Below, piece by piece: positions 26,064 through 34,584 of a stretch of 41,250 nt of DNA; within the stretch, counting starts at the first letter, position 1; each line of letters starts with the position of its first letter. Source of the stretch: an uncultured Bacteroidales bacterium (GTDB lineage: Bacteria; Bacteroidota; Bacteroidia; Bacteroidales; UBA932); the NCBI GenBank assembly GCA_900318355.1, contig ONKE01000060.1, positions 1 through 41,250 on the forward strand. Direction: 5' to 3'. Under the pieces are notes generated by a model. The model ran no database searches. It saw only the letters and a program-made list of their open reading frames with translations, and had not been told where the DNA came from. The position numbers and the translations under genes are program-made.

Positions 26064-26200
26064 AAAAAAATAAGTTACCTCGTTTCAGTAACCCTCCGCT
26101 TCGCTTCGTCCCTCCCAAAAGTTTTTCAAACTTTCGGGCCCCTCCCATTCATGAGGCCATGGGCGGCCACAGGTTTTGAAACGAGGTAACTTATTTTTTT
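26064..26200. repeat. 137-bp palindromic element with perfect 24-bp terminal inverted repeats
   Basis: The arm at 26064-26087 is the exact reverse complement of 26177-26200 (24/24). The outer ends are A7 and T7. The 89-nt interior holds a further hairpin at 26114-26138 (10 of 11 pairs) and a nested pairing in 26137-26168 (GGCC/GGCC outside CCCAT/ATGGG). No protein is encoded. As RNA, the structure ends in a U-run on either strand and could act as a bidirectional terminator. The architecture also fits a small non-autonomous mobile element or a REP-like repeat. No clear target-site duplication is visible. Confidence 0.7.
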
Positions 26201-26209
26201 TGTGTGCTG

Positions 26210-26234
26210 AAAAGCCCCCTGAAAGGGGGTTTTT
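26210..26234 (+). terminator. Intrinsic terminator
   Basis: CCCCC (26215-26219)/GGGGG (26225-26229) with a TGAAA loop, preceded by AAAAG and followed by TTTTT (26230-26234). This is a classical rho-independent terminator for transcripts from the greA-HIT-lipoprotein unit, placed right after the palindromic element. Confidence 0.85.
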
Positions 26235-26370
26235 GTTGCTTTTTTGCCGTGAAATTTGGCGGTCTCGAAAAAAATTGCGAATTTGCGGGTTGATTACGAA
26301 TTTTGGGCCGCATCCCGGATTCCCCGGTTTCCCCGGGACGAGGCCGACGATAAAAACGAAGGAAAATAAT

Positions 26371-29300
26371 ATGTCTATGAAACATCTGAGAGTATCCGGA
26401 TTGGTTGCAGCCCTGGTGGCTGTCGTTTTTGGCGTATCGTGCGCAAAGAACGTTGAAATCAGTCCTGAGGAGCAGCGTAATGAAACGACATTCGACGTAA
26501 AGGCCAAGACTCCGACCGCGCAGGAAGTCGACGTCGTCGTGACACACGACGGCTTGGAAGACTACACCTGGTACGGCGCCCTGAGCACCGACCTGTCCGG
26601 CTCCGTCCGCGACCTTATCGATAAGACCGCGTCTGGCCTGGCCCCTGAAACTGAACTTCTGACCGGCACCAAGCGTACCGTCACGATACAGGATCTCACC
26701 CCTGAGACCAGCTATGTCTATGTCGTTTTCGGTATTGCCCAGGACGGCACGCTCTATGGCACTCCGGCGACGGTTTATTTCACGACCAAGGCGGCCGACG
26801 TCGTCCCCGAGGTCGTTGATCCTGAGGATGTTGTGTTCAACATCGAGGTGGTCAGCGTTGCTGCCGACAATGCCTCTGTCGTCGTCACCCACAACGGTGA
26901 TGAAGAGCTCACCTGGTGGGCCGGCCTTTGCGACGTCGAAGACGGCGCCGAAGAAGCATTCATCAAGGAAAAGGCTGCCGCCCTTGAGGCCAATCCTGCC
27001 GAGCTTTTATCCGGCACTTCCCGCACCCTGCATTTCGGTCCCGAAGACACCGAGGCCCTTGCGGAAGGAACTGAATATAAAGTGATTGCCTTTGGCTTCA
27101 GTGCCTTTGAAGAGGCCGCTCCCGCCGAAGAAGGCGAGGCCTCCGGTGAGGACGAAAGCTCCGAAGAGCCTGAAACCGTCACCGTCTACAAGACCTATGG
27201 TACTCCCGCGGTTGCAAAATTCACCACGGAAGTCCTTGCCCATCACGTAGCTGACGGTTGGGTGGCCAAATATATCGGCAACGGTACGGATGAATATGGC
27301 GACTACTCCGCCTTCCGCATCGCCGGCGTTACCGAAACTTTCAGCTACGATGTCGTGCCCGTGTCCTATGTCGAGGCCAACTTCGAATCCCTGGAAGCCT
27401 TCCTCGACTGGGATATCACCTGGTTCCGCGAAGACAGCGGCCTTGAGCCCGCCGACATGACCTTCGAAAAGGAAGGCGTCTATTACGACAACGCCTACAA
27501 GCCCGGCGAATACTACATCCTCGTATTCGGCGTCGACGACTCGTTCAACGGCACAGGCAACTACGCCTACCGCAAGTTCACCGTCTATCCCGAAGGCGGC
27601 GAAGGCCCTGCTTTCGCCAGCTACGAAGACTTCCTCGGCAAGTGGTACATGGGCTCTGTACCTGTTGAGATCAGTGTCAAGGAGGAGGGTGATTCCTACT
27701 GGTTTGACATTGCCGGAGCTTCCTCCGCCTACGGTAAGGAAACCCCTGTTGCCATCTACGATGACGGCCGTCTTTATCTGCAGGAACAGCGGTATGGCGA
27801 GTGGAACAACTCTACCTACAGCGTAATGTGTGATGACTATATTTCGGGCATGTTCCGTTACGGCTCGTCCACATACCCGATGTATCCGGTCAACAATCCC
27901 GTTCCTCTCCAGATTCTGTCCGTCACCAAGATGGGCACCGGCGAGATGGTAGTAACGCCCGGTGAGTATGATATAGCCGGCCTTGGCGCCGGGTCCTTTA
28001 TCGGCGTTATGGTTCACTGGGTCATCCGTGAAGGTGAATATGCCGGTCGCGGCAATACTTACGGCTCGGTCAATATGACAGACCGCCTGACCCGCATCCC
28101 TCCGGGATACGTGGCCGCCAAATATGAAGACTTTATCGGCGAATGGGTTTTCGGCGAAAGCACCATGACGGTCGCCGAAAAAGAAAACGGCAAGACTTAT
28201 ACTGTTACGGGCCTTGGCCTGGACGGCGTCAATGGTGATATCAAAGAAGCGGAAGCTGTTTTCGACGCCGGATGTTTCTATATCGTCGAGCAGCAACTGG
28301 GAACATGGAAAAATACCAATGCTTCTATCAATGCCCAGTGCGCTGACTACCTTTCCGGCGAGTTCTCCTATAGCGGCTCAAATTACCGCAATTATCCGGT
28401 AAACGGAGATCCTGCGACGATTTTCACCGTGTTTAAGACGGAAGACGGCGAATTCGATGTTTCAGCCGGCTCCTGCGGCTATGGAGACTTTGTGAATGTC
28501 GTTCCTCAGTGGATTATTATTGAAGGCAGTAATGCCGGTCGAGGCAACTTCTATGGAAGAATTTCCATGCCTGATGCCATCTACCCCGTCGGTGGCGGCG
28601 GAGGCGGTGACGAGCCCGGCCAGACGTTTACCCGCAACGCCAAGTGGGATATCCAGTATCCCGGCCGCTGGGTTGAAGATACTGGCCAGATAAACGACTA
28701 TTTCCTCGTTACGGTCCTCGATACGAATCCGACGGATGCCTACTTCGTCGACATCTGGCCGGAATCCCGCGTCACCGGTACTGTGGAGGAAGCGATGTCG
28801 ACATATGCCGCCAGCGCCCTGGCTTCCTTCAAGAAGACATCCGGATATGCCGACCATATTTACACCAAAGATTGCGAGGAGGTCTTCTCCGCGCTCGACA
28901 ACGGCTCTTACTATGCCATGGTCATCGGCCTTACGGCTGACGAGCAGCTCTCGGGTCTCTTCTCTTACACCAAGGTTAATATCGATGAAACTGAACCGGA
29001 GGCGTCCGATGCCTTCAGCAAATGGCTCGGCAACTGGAGCGCGACAGGCAATATGTACACTTACGATTCCGCTTCGCAGTCATTTAACCCTGGCGGCACT
29101 CAGACCGATACTTGGAGCATAGAGCCTGTCTACAACAATTCCGTCGTCCGCATATGGGGACTTGAAGGATTCCCGCAGAGTTGGGAACTCGGCGTCCTGG
29201 CGAAATTCGAAGCCTCGACAGGTGACCTTGTCCTTGCCAGCCAGTACATCGGCGCATATGAACAGGATGGCGAGACATTCGACGACTATCTCTTTGCCTA

Positions 29301-29796
29301 TAGCGGCTTTAATTTCGTTCAGGAGGCCATAGGACATGCTGTTGCACGCCTGCACCTGACAAGCGACGCTGCGGCCCAGATTACACCTGTAGCCCTGTCA
29401 TCAGGGACTGAGGTTACGGGCTTCAAACTCAACACTGTCGGTTCTGACGGAGATATCTTCCAATATTCCGGAGAGTGGTACGAGATGCCGTTCAGCATCT
29501 CGAAGGTTTCCTCCGCCTCAGGTGTCCAGGCCAATGGCGCTCCTCGTTGGAATGCTTCGGCGGCAAGGCGCGAAATGACTCAGGCGTTTGCCTCGCCTGT
29601 CAGCCTCCGTAGGCCGGACAATAGGGCAGTCTCCGCTGAAGAAGTTCAGCCTTCCAGGACCGAGCTGTCCGTCAGCAAGGATTCTTCAAGTCCGAAGGTT
29701 AAGCTGGTTGCGACATCAGATTTGGTCTTTGACGAGAACTATCTCCGGATTCCTGTATTTCAGGGTAAGCGCGGCAAAGTCGCCGACCGCTGGTAG
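26371..29796 (+). CDS. Large multidomain lipoprotein with Ig/FN3-like domains and tandem ~167-residue repeats
   Basis: 1141 residues, starting at ATG 26371 (a second ATG at 26377 is equally possible) behind an A-rich GAAGGAAAATAAT region. The signal peptide ends in a lipobox (VAVVFGVSC, Cys24). Two Ig/FN3-like domains follow (~30-150 and ~150-290), the second with a Glu/Ala/Ser-rich insert near 250-270. Two clear repeats start at residues ~417 (YEDFLGKW) and ~584 (YEDFIGEW), sharing YxxxExxxGxW, DY(I/L)SGxFxYxxSxYxxYPVN and AGRGNxYG. A third, diverged copy starts near SKWLGNW (~880). A Gly-rich linker separates the second repeat from the rest. No catalytic residues are evident. It is probably surface-exposed, with binding or adhesion by analogy only. 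It is flanked by strong terminators, so it is monocistronic. Confidence 0.85.
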   Translation: MSMKHLRVSGLVAALVAVVFGVSCAKNVEISPEEQRNETTFDVKAKTPTAQEVDVVVTHDGLEDYTWYGALSTDLSGSVRDLIDKTASGLAPETELLTGTKRTVTIQDLTPETSYVYVVFGIAQDGTLYGTPATVYFTTKAADVVPEVVDPEDVVFNIEVVSVAADNASVVVTHNGDEELTWWAGLCDVEDGAEEAFIKEKAAALEANPAELLSGTSRTLHFGPEDTEALAEGTEYKVIAFGFSAFEEAAPAEEGEASGEDESSEEPETVTVYKTYGTPAVAKFTTEVLAHHVADGWVAKYIGNGTDEYGDYSAFRIAGVTETFSYDVVPVSYVEANFESLEAFLDWDITWFREDSGLEPADMTFEKEGVYYDNAYKPGEYYILVFGVDDSFNGTGNYAYRKFTVYPEGGEGPAFASYEDFLGKWYMGSVPVEISVKEEGDSYWFDIAGASSAYGKETPVAIYDDGRLYLQEQRYGEWNNSTYSVMCDDYISGMFRYGSSTYPMYPVNNPVPLQILSVTKMGTGEMVVTPGEYDIAGLGAGSFIGVMVHWVIREGEYAGRGNTYGSVNMTDRLTRIPPGYVAAKYEDFIGEWVFGESTMTVAEKENGKTYTVTGLGLDGVNGDIKEAEAVFDAGCFYIVEQQLGTWKNTNASINAQCADYLSGEFSYSGSNYRNYPVNGDPATIFTVFKTEDGEFDVSAGSCGYGDFVNVVPQWIIIEGSNAGRGNFYGRISMPDAIYPVGGGGGGDEPGQTFTRNAKWDIQYPGRWVEDTGQINDYFLVTVLDTNPTDAYFVDIWPESRVTGTVEEAMSTYAASALASFKKTSGYADHIYTKDCEEVFSALDNGSYYAMVIGLTADEQLSGLFSYTKVNIDETEPEASDAFSKWLGNWSATGNMYTYDSASQSFNPGGTQTDTWSIEPVYNNSVVRIWGLEGFPQSWELGVLAKFEASTGDLVLASQYIGAYEQDGETFDDYLFAYSGFNFVQEAIGHAVARLHLTSDAAAQITPVALSSGTEVTGFKLNTVGSDGDIFQYSGEWYEMPFSISKVSSASGVQANGAPRWNASAARREMTQAFASPVSLRRPDNRAVSAEEVQPSRTELSVSKDSSSPKVKLVATSDLVFDENYLRIPVFQGKRGKVADRW

Positions 29797-29805
29797 CGCT
29801 GCAGA

Positions 29806-29848
29806 AACAAAAAATAGGCTGGCCCGCAAGGTCAGCCTATTTTTTGTT
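29806..29848. terminator. Bidirectional intrinsic terminator between convergent genes
   Basis: A 19-bp stem with one G-U pair (29806-29824 against 29830-29848), a 5-nt loop, and an A-run and T-run at the two ends. It reads as a rho-independent terminator on both strands, serving the large lipoprotein gene (plus) and tsaB (minus). Confidence 0.9.
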
Positions 29849-29865
29849 CGTTTGCACCCCGGGCG

Positions 29866-30552
29866 CTAAAAGAGCTTGCGCGGCTTTGTGGCGATGAATT
29901 CCTTAAGGTAGAGGGGCTCGAAGTAGGCCACGTCGCGGAATTCGCCTTTGTCAAAGGCGGCCGTCGCTCCGGGCAGAAGCCAGGAGGCCTTGGGGCAAGC
30001 CTGGGCGAAAAATGCGTTCGGATGCGTCAGGACGCTGCGGCATTTATCGGCACCGTCGCCGATAAAGAGCACCGGACCCTGGGCGAGCTGCGCGGCGAAG
30101 GAAGTTTCGTCCACGATGGTCGGGGCGATGTCGCCGAGACGGACTCCGTCAGAGGAATAAACGGCGCTGTAGACCTCCATGCGCCGTGCGTCGATCATCG
30201 GCACGATGAAGCGGCAGCCTTCGGGCAAAAGGCCCTCTCCAATGGCCTGTGAGGCCAGTACGTCGAGGGAACTGACGGCAAGAAGCGGCAGATGCGCACC
30301 GAAGCACAGTCCCTTTGCCGTGGATACGCCTACGCGAAGTCCGGTGTACGAACCAGGTCCCATGCTCACGCACACCGCATCGCAGTCGCGCACTGTCAGC
30401 CCCCTTTCATCCAGGATTTCCTTGACAAAAGGTGCGGTCAGGGAAGAGTGCTGGCGGGAGGAGTCTTCGCGGCAGGCAGTGATGACGCCGTCTTCGGCAA
30501 GGGCGGCCGAACAGAGGGCGGTGGAGGTCTCAATAAGTATTATGCGTTTCAT
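29866..30552 (-). CDS. tsaB: tRNA threonylcarbamoyladenosine biosynthesis protein TsaB
   Basis: A 228-residue protein of the ASKHA fold and partner of TsaD in forming t6A37 of ANN-decoding tRNAs. Motifs seen are IILIETSTALCSAALAEDG at the start, the family signature VSMGPGSYTGLRVGVSTAKGL, and FIVPMIDARRMEVYSAVY. The start at 30552 is chosen because this ATG overlaps the cvpA stop (ATGA) and begins directly at the first strand; an ATG at 30567 would add five residues. The gene is cotranscribed behind cvpA and ends at a bidirectional terminator. Confidence 0.94.
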   Translation of the reverse strand: MKRIILIETSTALCSAALAEDGVITACREDSSRQHSSLTAPFVKEILDERGLTVRDCDAVCVSMGPGSYTGLRVGVSTAKGLCFGAHLPLLAVSSLDVLASQAIGEGLLPEGCRFIVPMIDARRMEVYSAVYSSDGVRLGDIAPTIVDETSFAAQLAQGPVLFIGDGADKCRSVLTHPNAFFAQACPKASWLLPGATAAFDKGEFRDVAYFEPLYLKEFIATKPRKLF

Positions 30553-31043
30553 TTCTTGAACAGCCATTCTTTGATGTAGGGGAATACCGTGTTGGCGATG
30601 TCCTTGAGGGGCGAGTAGAGTACCGAAGACTCAAGGGTCTCTTCGCTGATGAACCCGAAGCGGACGTTGAGGGTGTCGAGCAGCATTACGCCGAGCCCGA
30701 CTAGCAGAACGCCGGTGGCAAGGGCGAAAACGAGCCCGAGAAGGCGGTCGGCCCAGCCGAGCATGACAAGTTTGAGCAGTCCCTGCAGCATTTTTCCGAG
30801 CAGGTTCAGGCCGATTATCACCACGACGAGAATCAGCACGAACGCGATGATGTTGAGCACCTGCGGAGACACTTCCAGATAGGGTTCTATCCACGTGCAC
30901 ACGCGGTCGGAAAATTTGAAGGAGAGCCATGCGCCCAAAATCAGCGACGCGAGCGCAACTACTTGGCTGATAAAGCCTTTCATTATTCCCCTTATGACGA
31001 AGGGGATCAGGCAGACTAGCAGTATGATGTCGAGTGTAGCCAT
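30549..31043 (-). CDS. CvpA-family inner-membrane protein
   Basis: 164 residues with about four hydrophobic segments. The start MATLDIILLVCLIPFVIRGIMKGFISQVVALASLILG is the typical CvpA/colicin V production pattern (a Gly-rich turn after the first helix). Later segments include IIAFVLILVVVIIGLNLLGKML and LGLVFALATGVLLVGLGVML. The start at 31043 is chosen over upstream in-frame ATGs because it gives the family N-terminus. Its stop overlaps the tsaB start by 4 nt. It is expressed from a minus-strand promoter opposite that of ileS. Function in Bacteroidota is poorly defined. Confidence 0.9.
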   Translation of the reverse strand: MATLDIILLVCLIPFVIRGIMKGFISQVVALASLILGAWLSFKFSDRVCTWIEPYLEVSPQVLNIIAFVLILVVVIIGLNLLGKMLQGLLKLVMLGWADRLLGLVFALATGVLLVGLGVMLLDTLNVRFGFISEETLESSVLYSPLKDIANTVFPYIKEWLFKK

Positions 31044-31049
31044 CGAATC

Positions 31050-31080
31050 TTGGTAATCGTTTGGAAAATGATTATCTTTG
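31050..31080 (+). promoter_or_regulatory. Promoter for the ileS operon (TTG-N20-TATCTTTG)
   Basis: TTG at 31050-31052, 20 nt, then TATCTTTG at 31073-31080: a complete Bacteroidota -33/-7 pair. A start near 31085 gives a ~50-nt leader to ileS at 31138. The leader includes a small CCGC/GCGG hairpin near 31097-31110. Confidence 0.75.
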
Positions 31081-31112
31081 CTTTTTGTAAATAAAGCCGC
31101 ATTAACGCGGTG

Positions 31113-31120
31113 CAAAATTA
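31113..31120 (-). promoter_or_regulatory. -7 promoter element TAATTTTG for cvpA-tsaB
   Basis: CAAAATTA on the plus strand reads TAATTTTG on the minus strand. A TTG-equivalent (CAA at 31143-31145) lies 22 nt away. A start near 31107 gives a ~64-nt leader. It faces the ileS promoter, so the two 5' leaders are complementary over about 20 nt. Confidence 0.55.
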
Positions 31121-31137
31121 GGCAAAAAAATCGGAAT

Positions 31138-34100
31138 ATGTTCAAAGAATACAAGGGACTGGACCTGGTAGCGGTCGGAAATGAAGTGTTGGAGCACTGG
31201 AAGAAGGAAGATGCCTTCCGCCGTTCTCTCGCCCTGCGCGAGGGGGCTCCGGAGTTCATCTTCTTCGAAGGCCCTCCGTCCGCCAACGGCATGCCCGGCA
31301 TCCACCATGTGATGGCCCGTTCCATCAAGGATGCGATCTGCCGCTACAAGACCCAGACAGGCTACCGCGTCGAGCGTCGTGCCGGCTGGGACACCCACGG
31401 CCTCCCTGTCGAAATCGGAGTCGAGAAGAAGCTCGGCATCCACAAGGAAGACATCGGCAAGAAGATTTCCGTGGCGGACTACAACGCAACCTGCCGCAAG
31501 GAAGTCATGAAATATACGCGGGAGTGGGTCAACATGACCGAGCGCGTAGGCTACTGGGTCGACATGGACGACCCCTACATCACCTACGACAACCGCTACA
31601 TCGAAACCCTCTGGTACCTCCTGCGCAAGATTTACGACAAGGGGCTCCTGTACAAGGGCTATACGATCCAGCCGTATTCTCCGTCCGACGGCACCGGCCT
31701 CAGCTCCCACGAGCTCAACCAGCCCGGCTGCTACAAAGACGTCACCGACACCACGGCCACCGTCCAGTTCGAGGTCATCAAGGACGAGAAATCCCAGCCG
31801 CTCTACGGCACCCAGACCCTTCCGGTCTACTTCCTCGCATGGACCACGACGCCGTGGACGCTTCCGTCCAACACCGCCCTCTGCGTGGGCCCGGACATCG
31901 ACTATGTCCGCGTGCTGTCGTTCAATCCCTACACGGGAGCCGAAGCCGTCTACATCGTCGCCAAGGCCCTTGTCGGCGCATGGTTCAATCCCAAGGCGGA
32001 AGGCCTCTCGCTGGAAGATTACAAGCCCGGCGACAAGCTCATCCCCTATAAGGTGCTCGACGGCGTTTTCAAGGGCCGCGACCTTCTCGGCATCCGTTAC
32101 CACCAGCTAATTCCCTGGTTCAAGCCCCTCGAGGGCGACGCCTTCCGCGTCATCCTGGGCGACTACGTGACTGTCGAAGACGGTACCGGCATCGTCCACA
32201 TCGCTCCGACTTTCGGCGCCGACGACAAGCGTGTCGCCTCCAACTACGGCATCCCTCCGATGATGGTGCTCGACCGCAGCGGAGTGCCTCAGGCCCAGGT
32301 CGACCGCAGCGGACGTTTCTATCGCCTGGAAGACCTCGACCCGGCCTATGTCGCCGAAAAGGTCGACCCGTCCTACGCCGAATTCGCCGGCCGCTACGTC
32401 AAAAACGCCTTCGACGATTCCCTCCCGGCAGATGCTCCGACCCTCGACATCGACCTCTGCGTCATGATGAAGGCCGACGGGCGCGCATTCAAGATCCAGA
32501 AACACGTCCACAGCTATCCTCACAGCTGGCGTACCGACAAGCCCGTCCTCTATTTCCCGCTGGATTCCTGGTTCATCAAGGCCTCCGCGGTCAAGGACGA
32601 AATGGTGGCCCTTAACAACACAATAACCTGGAAGCCTGCCTCTACGGGCTCCGGACGTTTCGGCCAGTGGCTTGAAAACATCCAGGACTGGAACCTCAGC
32701 CGCAGCCGCTACTGGGGCACCCCTCTGCCCATCTGGCGCACCGAAGACGGAAAGGAAGAAAAGTGCATCGGCTCCGTGGCCGAGCTTTACGATGAGATCG
32801 ACAAGGCGGTTGCCGCCGGCATCATGCAGTCCAACCCTCTGCGCGACAAGGGCTTCGACCCTGCCGACATGTCCCTGGACAACTACAACCGCATCGACCT
32901 ACACCGTCCTTTCGTCGACGAAATCTTCCTCGTCTCCGAAAGCGGCCGCAAGATGGTGCGCGAAAGCGACCTTATCGACGTCTGGTTTGATTCCGGCGCC
33001 ATGCCGTATGCCCAGGAAGGCCTTCGCGGCAAGGAAGGACCGAAGTTCGGCTGCACGGCCGACTTCATCGCCGAAGGCGTCGACCAGACCCGCGGCTGGT
33101 TCTACACCCTCCATGCCATCCATACCATGGTGAGCGGGACTCCGGCCTTCAAGCGCGTGATTTCCAATGGCCTGGTGCTCGACAAGAACGGCAACAAGAT
33201 GAGCAAGCGCCTCGGCAACGCCGTCGATCCGTTCTACGCCCTCGACAAGTTCGGCGCCGACGCCCTGCGCTGGTACATGCTGACCAACGCCCAGCCCTGG
33301 GACAACCTCAAATTCGACGAAGACGGCGTGTCCGAAGTACGCAACAAGTTCTTCGGCACCCTGTTCAATACCTACAAGCTCTTCGCCCAATACGCCAACA
33401 TCGACGGCTACGACGGCACCGAGCCCGTGGTTCCCGTGTCCGAGCGTCCCGAAATCGACCGCTGGATCATCTCCAGGCTGGGTACGCTGGTCCGCGACGT
33501 GCGCGCCGCCTACGAAGACTACGACCTTACCCTCGCCGGCCGTATGATTCAGGACTTTGTCTGTGACGAGGTGAGTAACTGGTACGTCCGACTGAACCGC
33601 AAGCGCTTCTGGGGCAGCGAGAAAGGCACCGACAAGACCGCAGCCTACCAGACTCTCCACGAAGTGCTCAGGAAGGTGGCGTTGCTCTCGGCTCCGATCG
33701 CCCCGTTCTACATGGACCGCCTCTGGTGCGACCTTGTCCCCGGCAGCGAATCGGTTCACTTCGAACTGATGCCGGAGGTCGACCCGACCCTGATCGACAC
33801 CGACCTCCAGGAGCGCATGGCCCTTGCCCAGAAGGCCTGCTCGCTGATTCACTCCCAGCGCAAGATTCACCATCTGAACGTCCGCCAGCCCCTTGCCAAG
33901 GCCGTTGTCCCCGTGATTTCCGAAAAGGTCACCCGCCAGCTCGAAAGCGTCAAGGACCTTGTCCTCGGAGAGGTCAACGTCAAGGAACTCTCCTTCATAG
34001 AAGACCCTTCCGACATCCTGGTTCTCCGCATCAAGCCCAATTTCAAGACTCTCGGCAAGGCCTACGGCCCGCGCATGAAGGAGATTGCGGCCGCGTTCGG

Positions 34101-34572
34101 CAGCTTCGACCAGGCCACCATCGGCGCCCTTCAGAAGGCTGAAGCGGCAGGCGAAGACTACACGGTCGCCCTCCCCGGCGGCGACGTTGTCCTCCACCCC
34201 GGCGACTTCGCCATTTCCTCGGAAGACATGCCGGGATGGATCGTCGCGTCCGAAGGCCAGCTGACCGTCGCCCTCGACATCGAAATCACTCCCGAACTCA
34301 GGCAGGAAGGCCTCGCCCGCGAAATGGTCAACCGCATCCAAAACCTCCGCAAAGACAGTGGATTCGCCGTCACCGACAGGGTGGTGGTGTCCATTTTCGC
34401 CGAAGGTCAGGCATTCTTCGAGATTGCCGAGGCAATAGACAATTACTACGACTACGTAACAGGACAGACACTTTCCGAAATCGACTCCGTGAGCGCGGAT
34501 CCGGCCCCCGCAGAGGCTGCCGCGGTCGAATGGAACGGAGGCGAAATCAGAATACTCATAACCAAAAATTAA
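31138..34572 (+). CDS. ileS: Isoleucyl-tRNA synthetase (IleRS2 type with GxHH signature)
   Basis: A 1144-residue class I synthetase charging tRNA-Ile. The start at 31138 gives the family N-terminus (MFKEYKGLDLVAVGNEVLEHW); an in-frame ATG at 31078 lies at the promoter and is rejected. The HIGH-type signature reads GMPGIHHVMAR: residues 54-57 are Gly-Ile-His-His, so the first and third positions of HxGH are swapped to GxHH. KMSKR is intact at 687-691. The CP1 editing domain (AWTTTPWTLPSNTALCV, GTGIVHIAPTFGADD) and the eukaryote-like long C-terminus are present. It heads the ileS-dksA-like-lspA-GH28 operon. Confidence 0.96.
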   Translation: MFKEYKGLDLVAVGNEVLEHWKKEDAFRRSLALREGAPEFIFFEGPPSANGMPGIHHVMARSIKDAICRYKTQTGYRVERRAGWDTHGLPVEIGVEKKLGIHKEDIGKKISVADYNATCRKEVMKYTREWVNMTERVGYWVDMDDPYITYDNRYIETLWYLLRKIYDKGLLYKGYTIQPYSPSDGTGLSSHELNQPGCYKDVTDTTATVQFEVIKDEKSQPLYGTQTLPVYFLAWTTTPWTLPSNTALCVGPDIDYVRVLSFNPYTGAEAVYIVAKALVGAWFNPKAEGLSLEDYKPGDKLIPYKVLDGVFKGRDLLGIRYHQLIPWFKPLEGDAFRVILGDYVTVEDGTGIVHIAPTFGADDKRVASNYGIPPMMVLDRSGVPQAQVDRSGRFYRLEDLDPAYVAEKVDPSYAEFAGRYVKNAFDDSLPADAPTLDIDLCVMMKADGRAFKIQKHVHSYPHSWRTDKPVLYFPLDSWFIKASAVKDEMVALNNTITWKPASTGSGRFGQWLENIQDWNLSRSRYWGTPLPIWRTEDGKEEKCIGSVAELYDEIDKAVAAGIMQSNPLRDKGFDPADMSLDNYNRIDLHRPFVDEIFLVSESGRKMVRESDLIDVWFDSGAMPYAQEGLRGKEGPKFGCTADFIAEGVDQTRGWFYTLHAIHTMVSGTPAFKRVISNGLVLDKNGNKMSKRLGNAVDPFYALDKFGADALRWYMLTNAQPWDNLKFDEDGVSEVRNKFFGTLFNTYKLFAQYANIDGYDGTEPVVPVSERPEIDRWIISRLGTLVRDVRAAYEDYDLTLAGRMIQDFVCDEVSNWYVRLNRKRFWGSEKGTDKTAAYQTLHEVLRKVALLSAPIAPFYMDRLWCDLVPGSESVHFELMPEVDPTLIDTDLQERMALAQKACSLIHSQRKIHHLNVRQPLAKAVVPVISEKVTRQLESVKDLVLGEVNVKELSFIEDPSDILVLRIKPNFKTLGKAYGPRMKEIAAAFGSFDQATIGALQKAEAAGEDYTVALPGGDVVLHPGDFAISSEDMPGWIVASEGQLTVALDIEITPELRQEGLAREMVNRIQNLRKDSGFAVTDRVVVSIFAEGQAFFEIAEAIDNYYDYVTGQTLSEIDSVSADPAPAEAAAVEWNGGEIRILITKN

Positions 34573-34584
34573 AACCATCGCTAT

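Larger units (their letters stand above)
26049..26370. other. Non-coding gap with palindrome, terminator and leader
   Basis: This 322-nt stretch has no convincing gene. It holds the palindromic element (26064-26200), an intrinsic terminator (26210-26234) and ~135 nt of leader before the large lipoprotein gene. An open frame that runs through it into that gene is rejected because translation would have to cross both hairpins. A motif near 26278-26285 resembles a -7 element but lacks the TA bases. Confidence 0.6.

Noticed and set aside
26176-26370. N-terminal extension of the large lipoprotein through the palindrome and terminator
   Set aside because: The lipoprotein signal peptide starts at 26371, and the extension would have to be translated from within the palindrome arm across a terminator.
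31085-31137. T-box riboswitch in the ileS leader
   Set aside because: The leader is only ~50 nt with one small hairpin; no specifier loop or T-box sequence is present.
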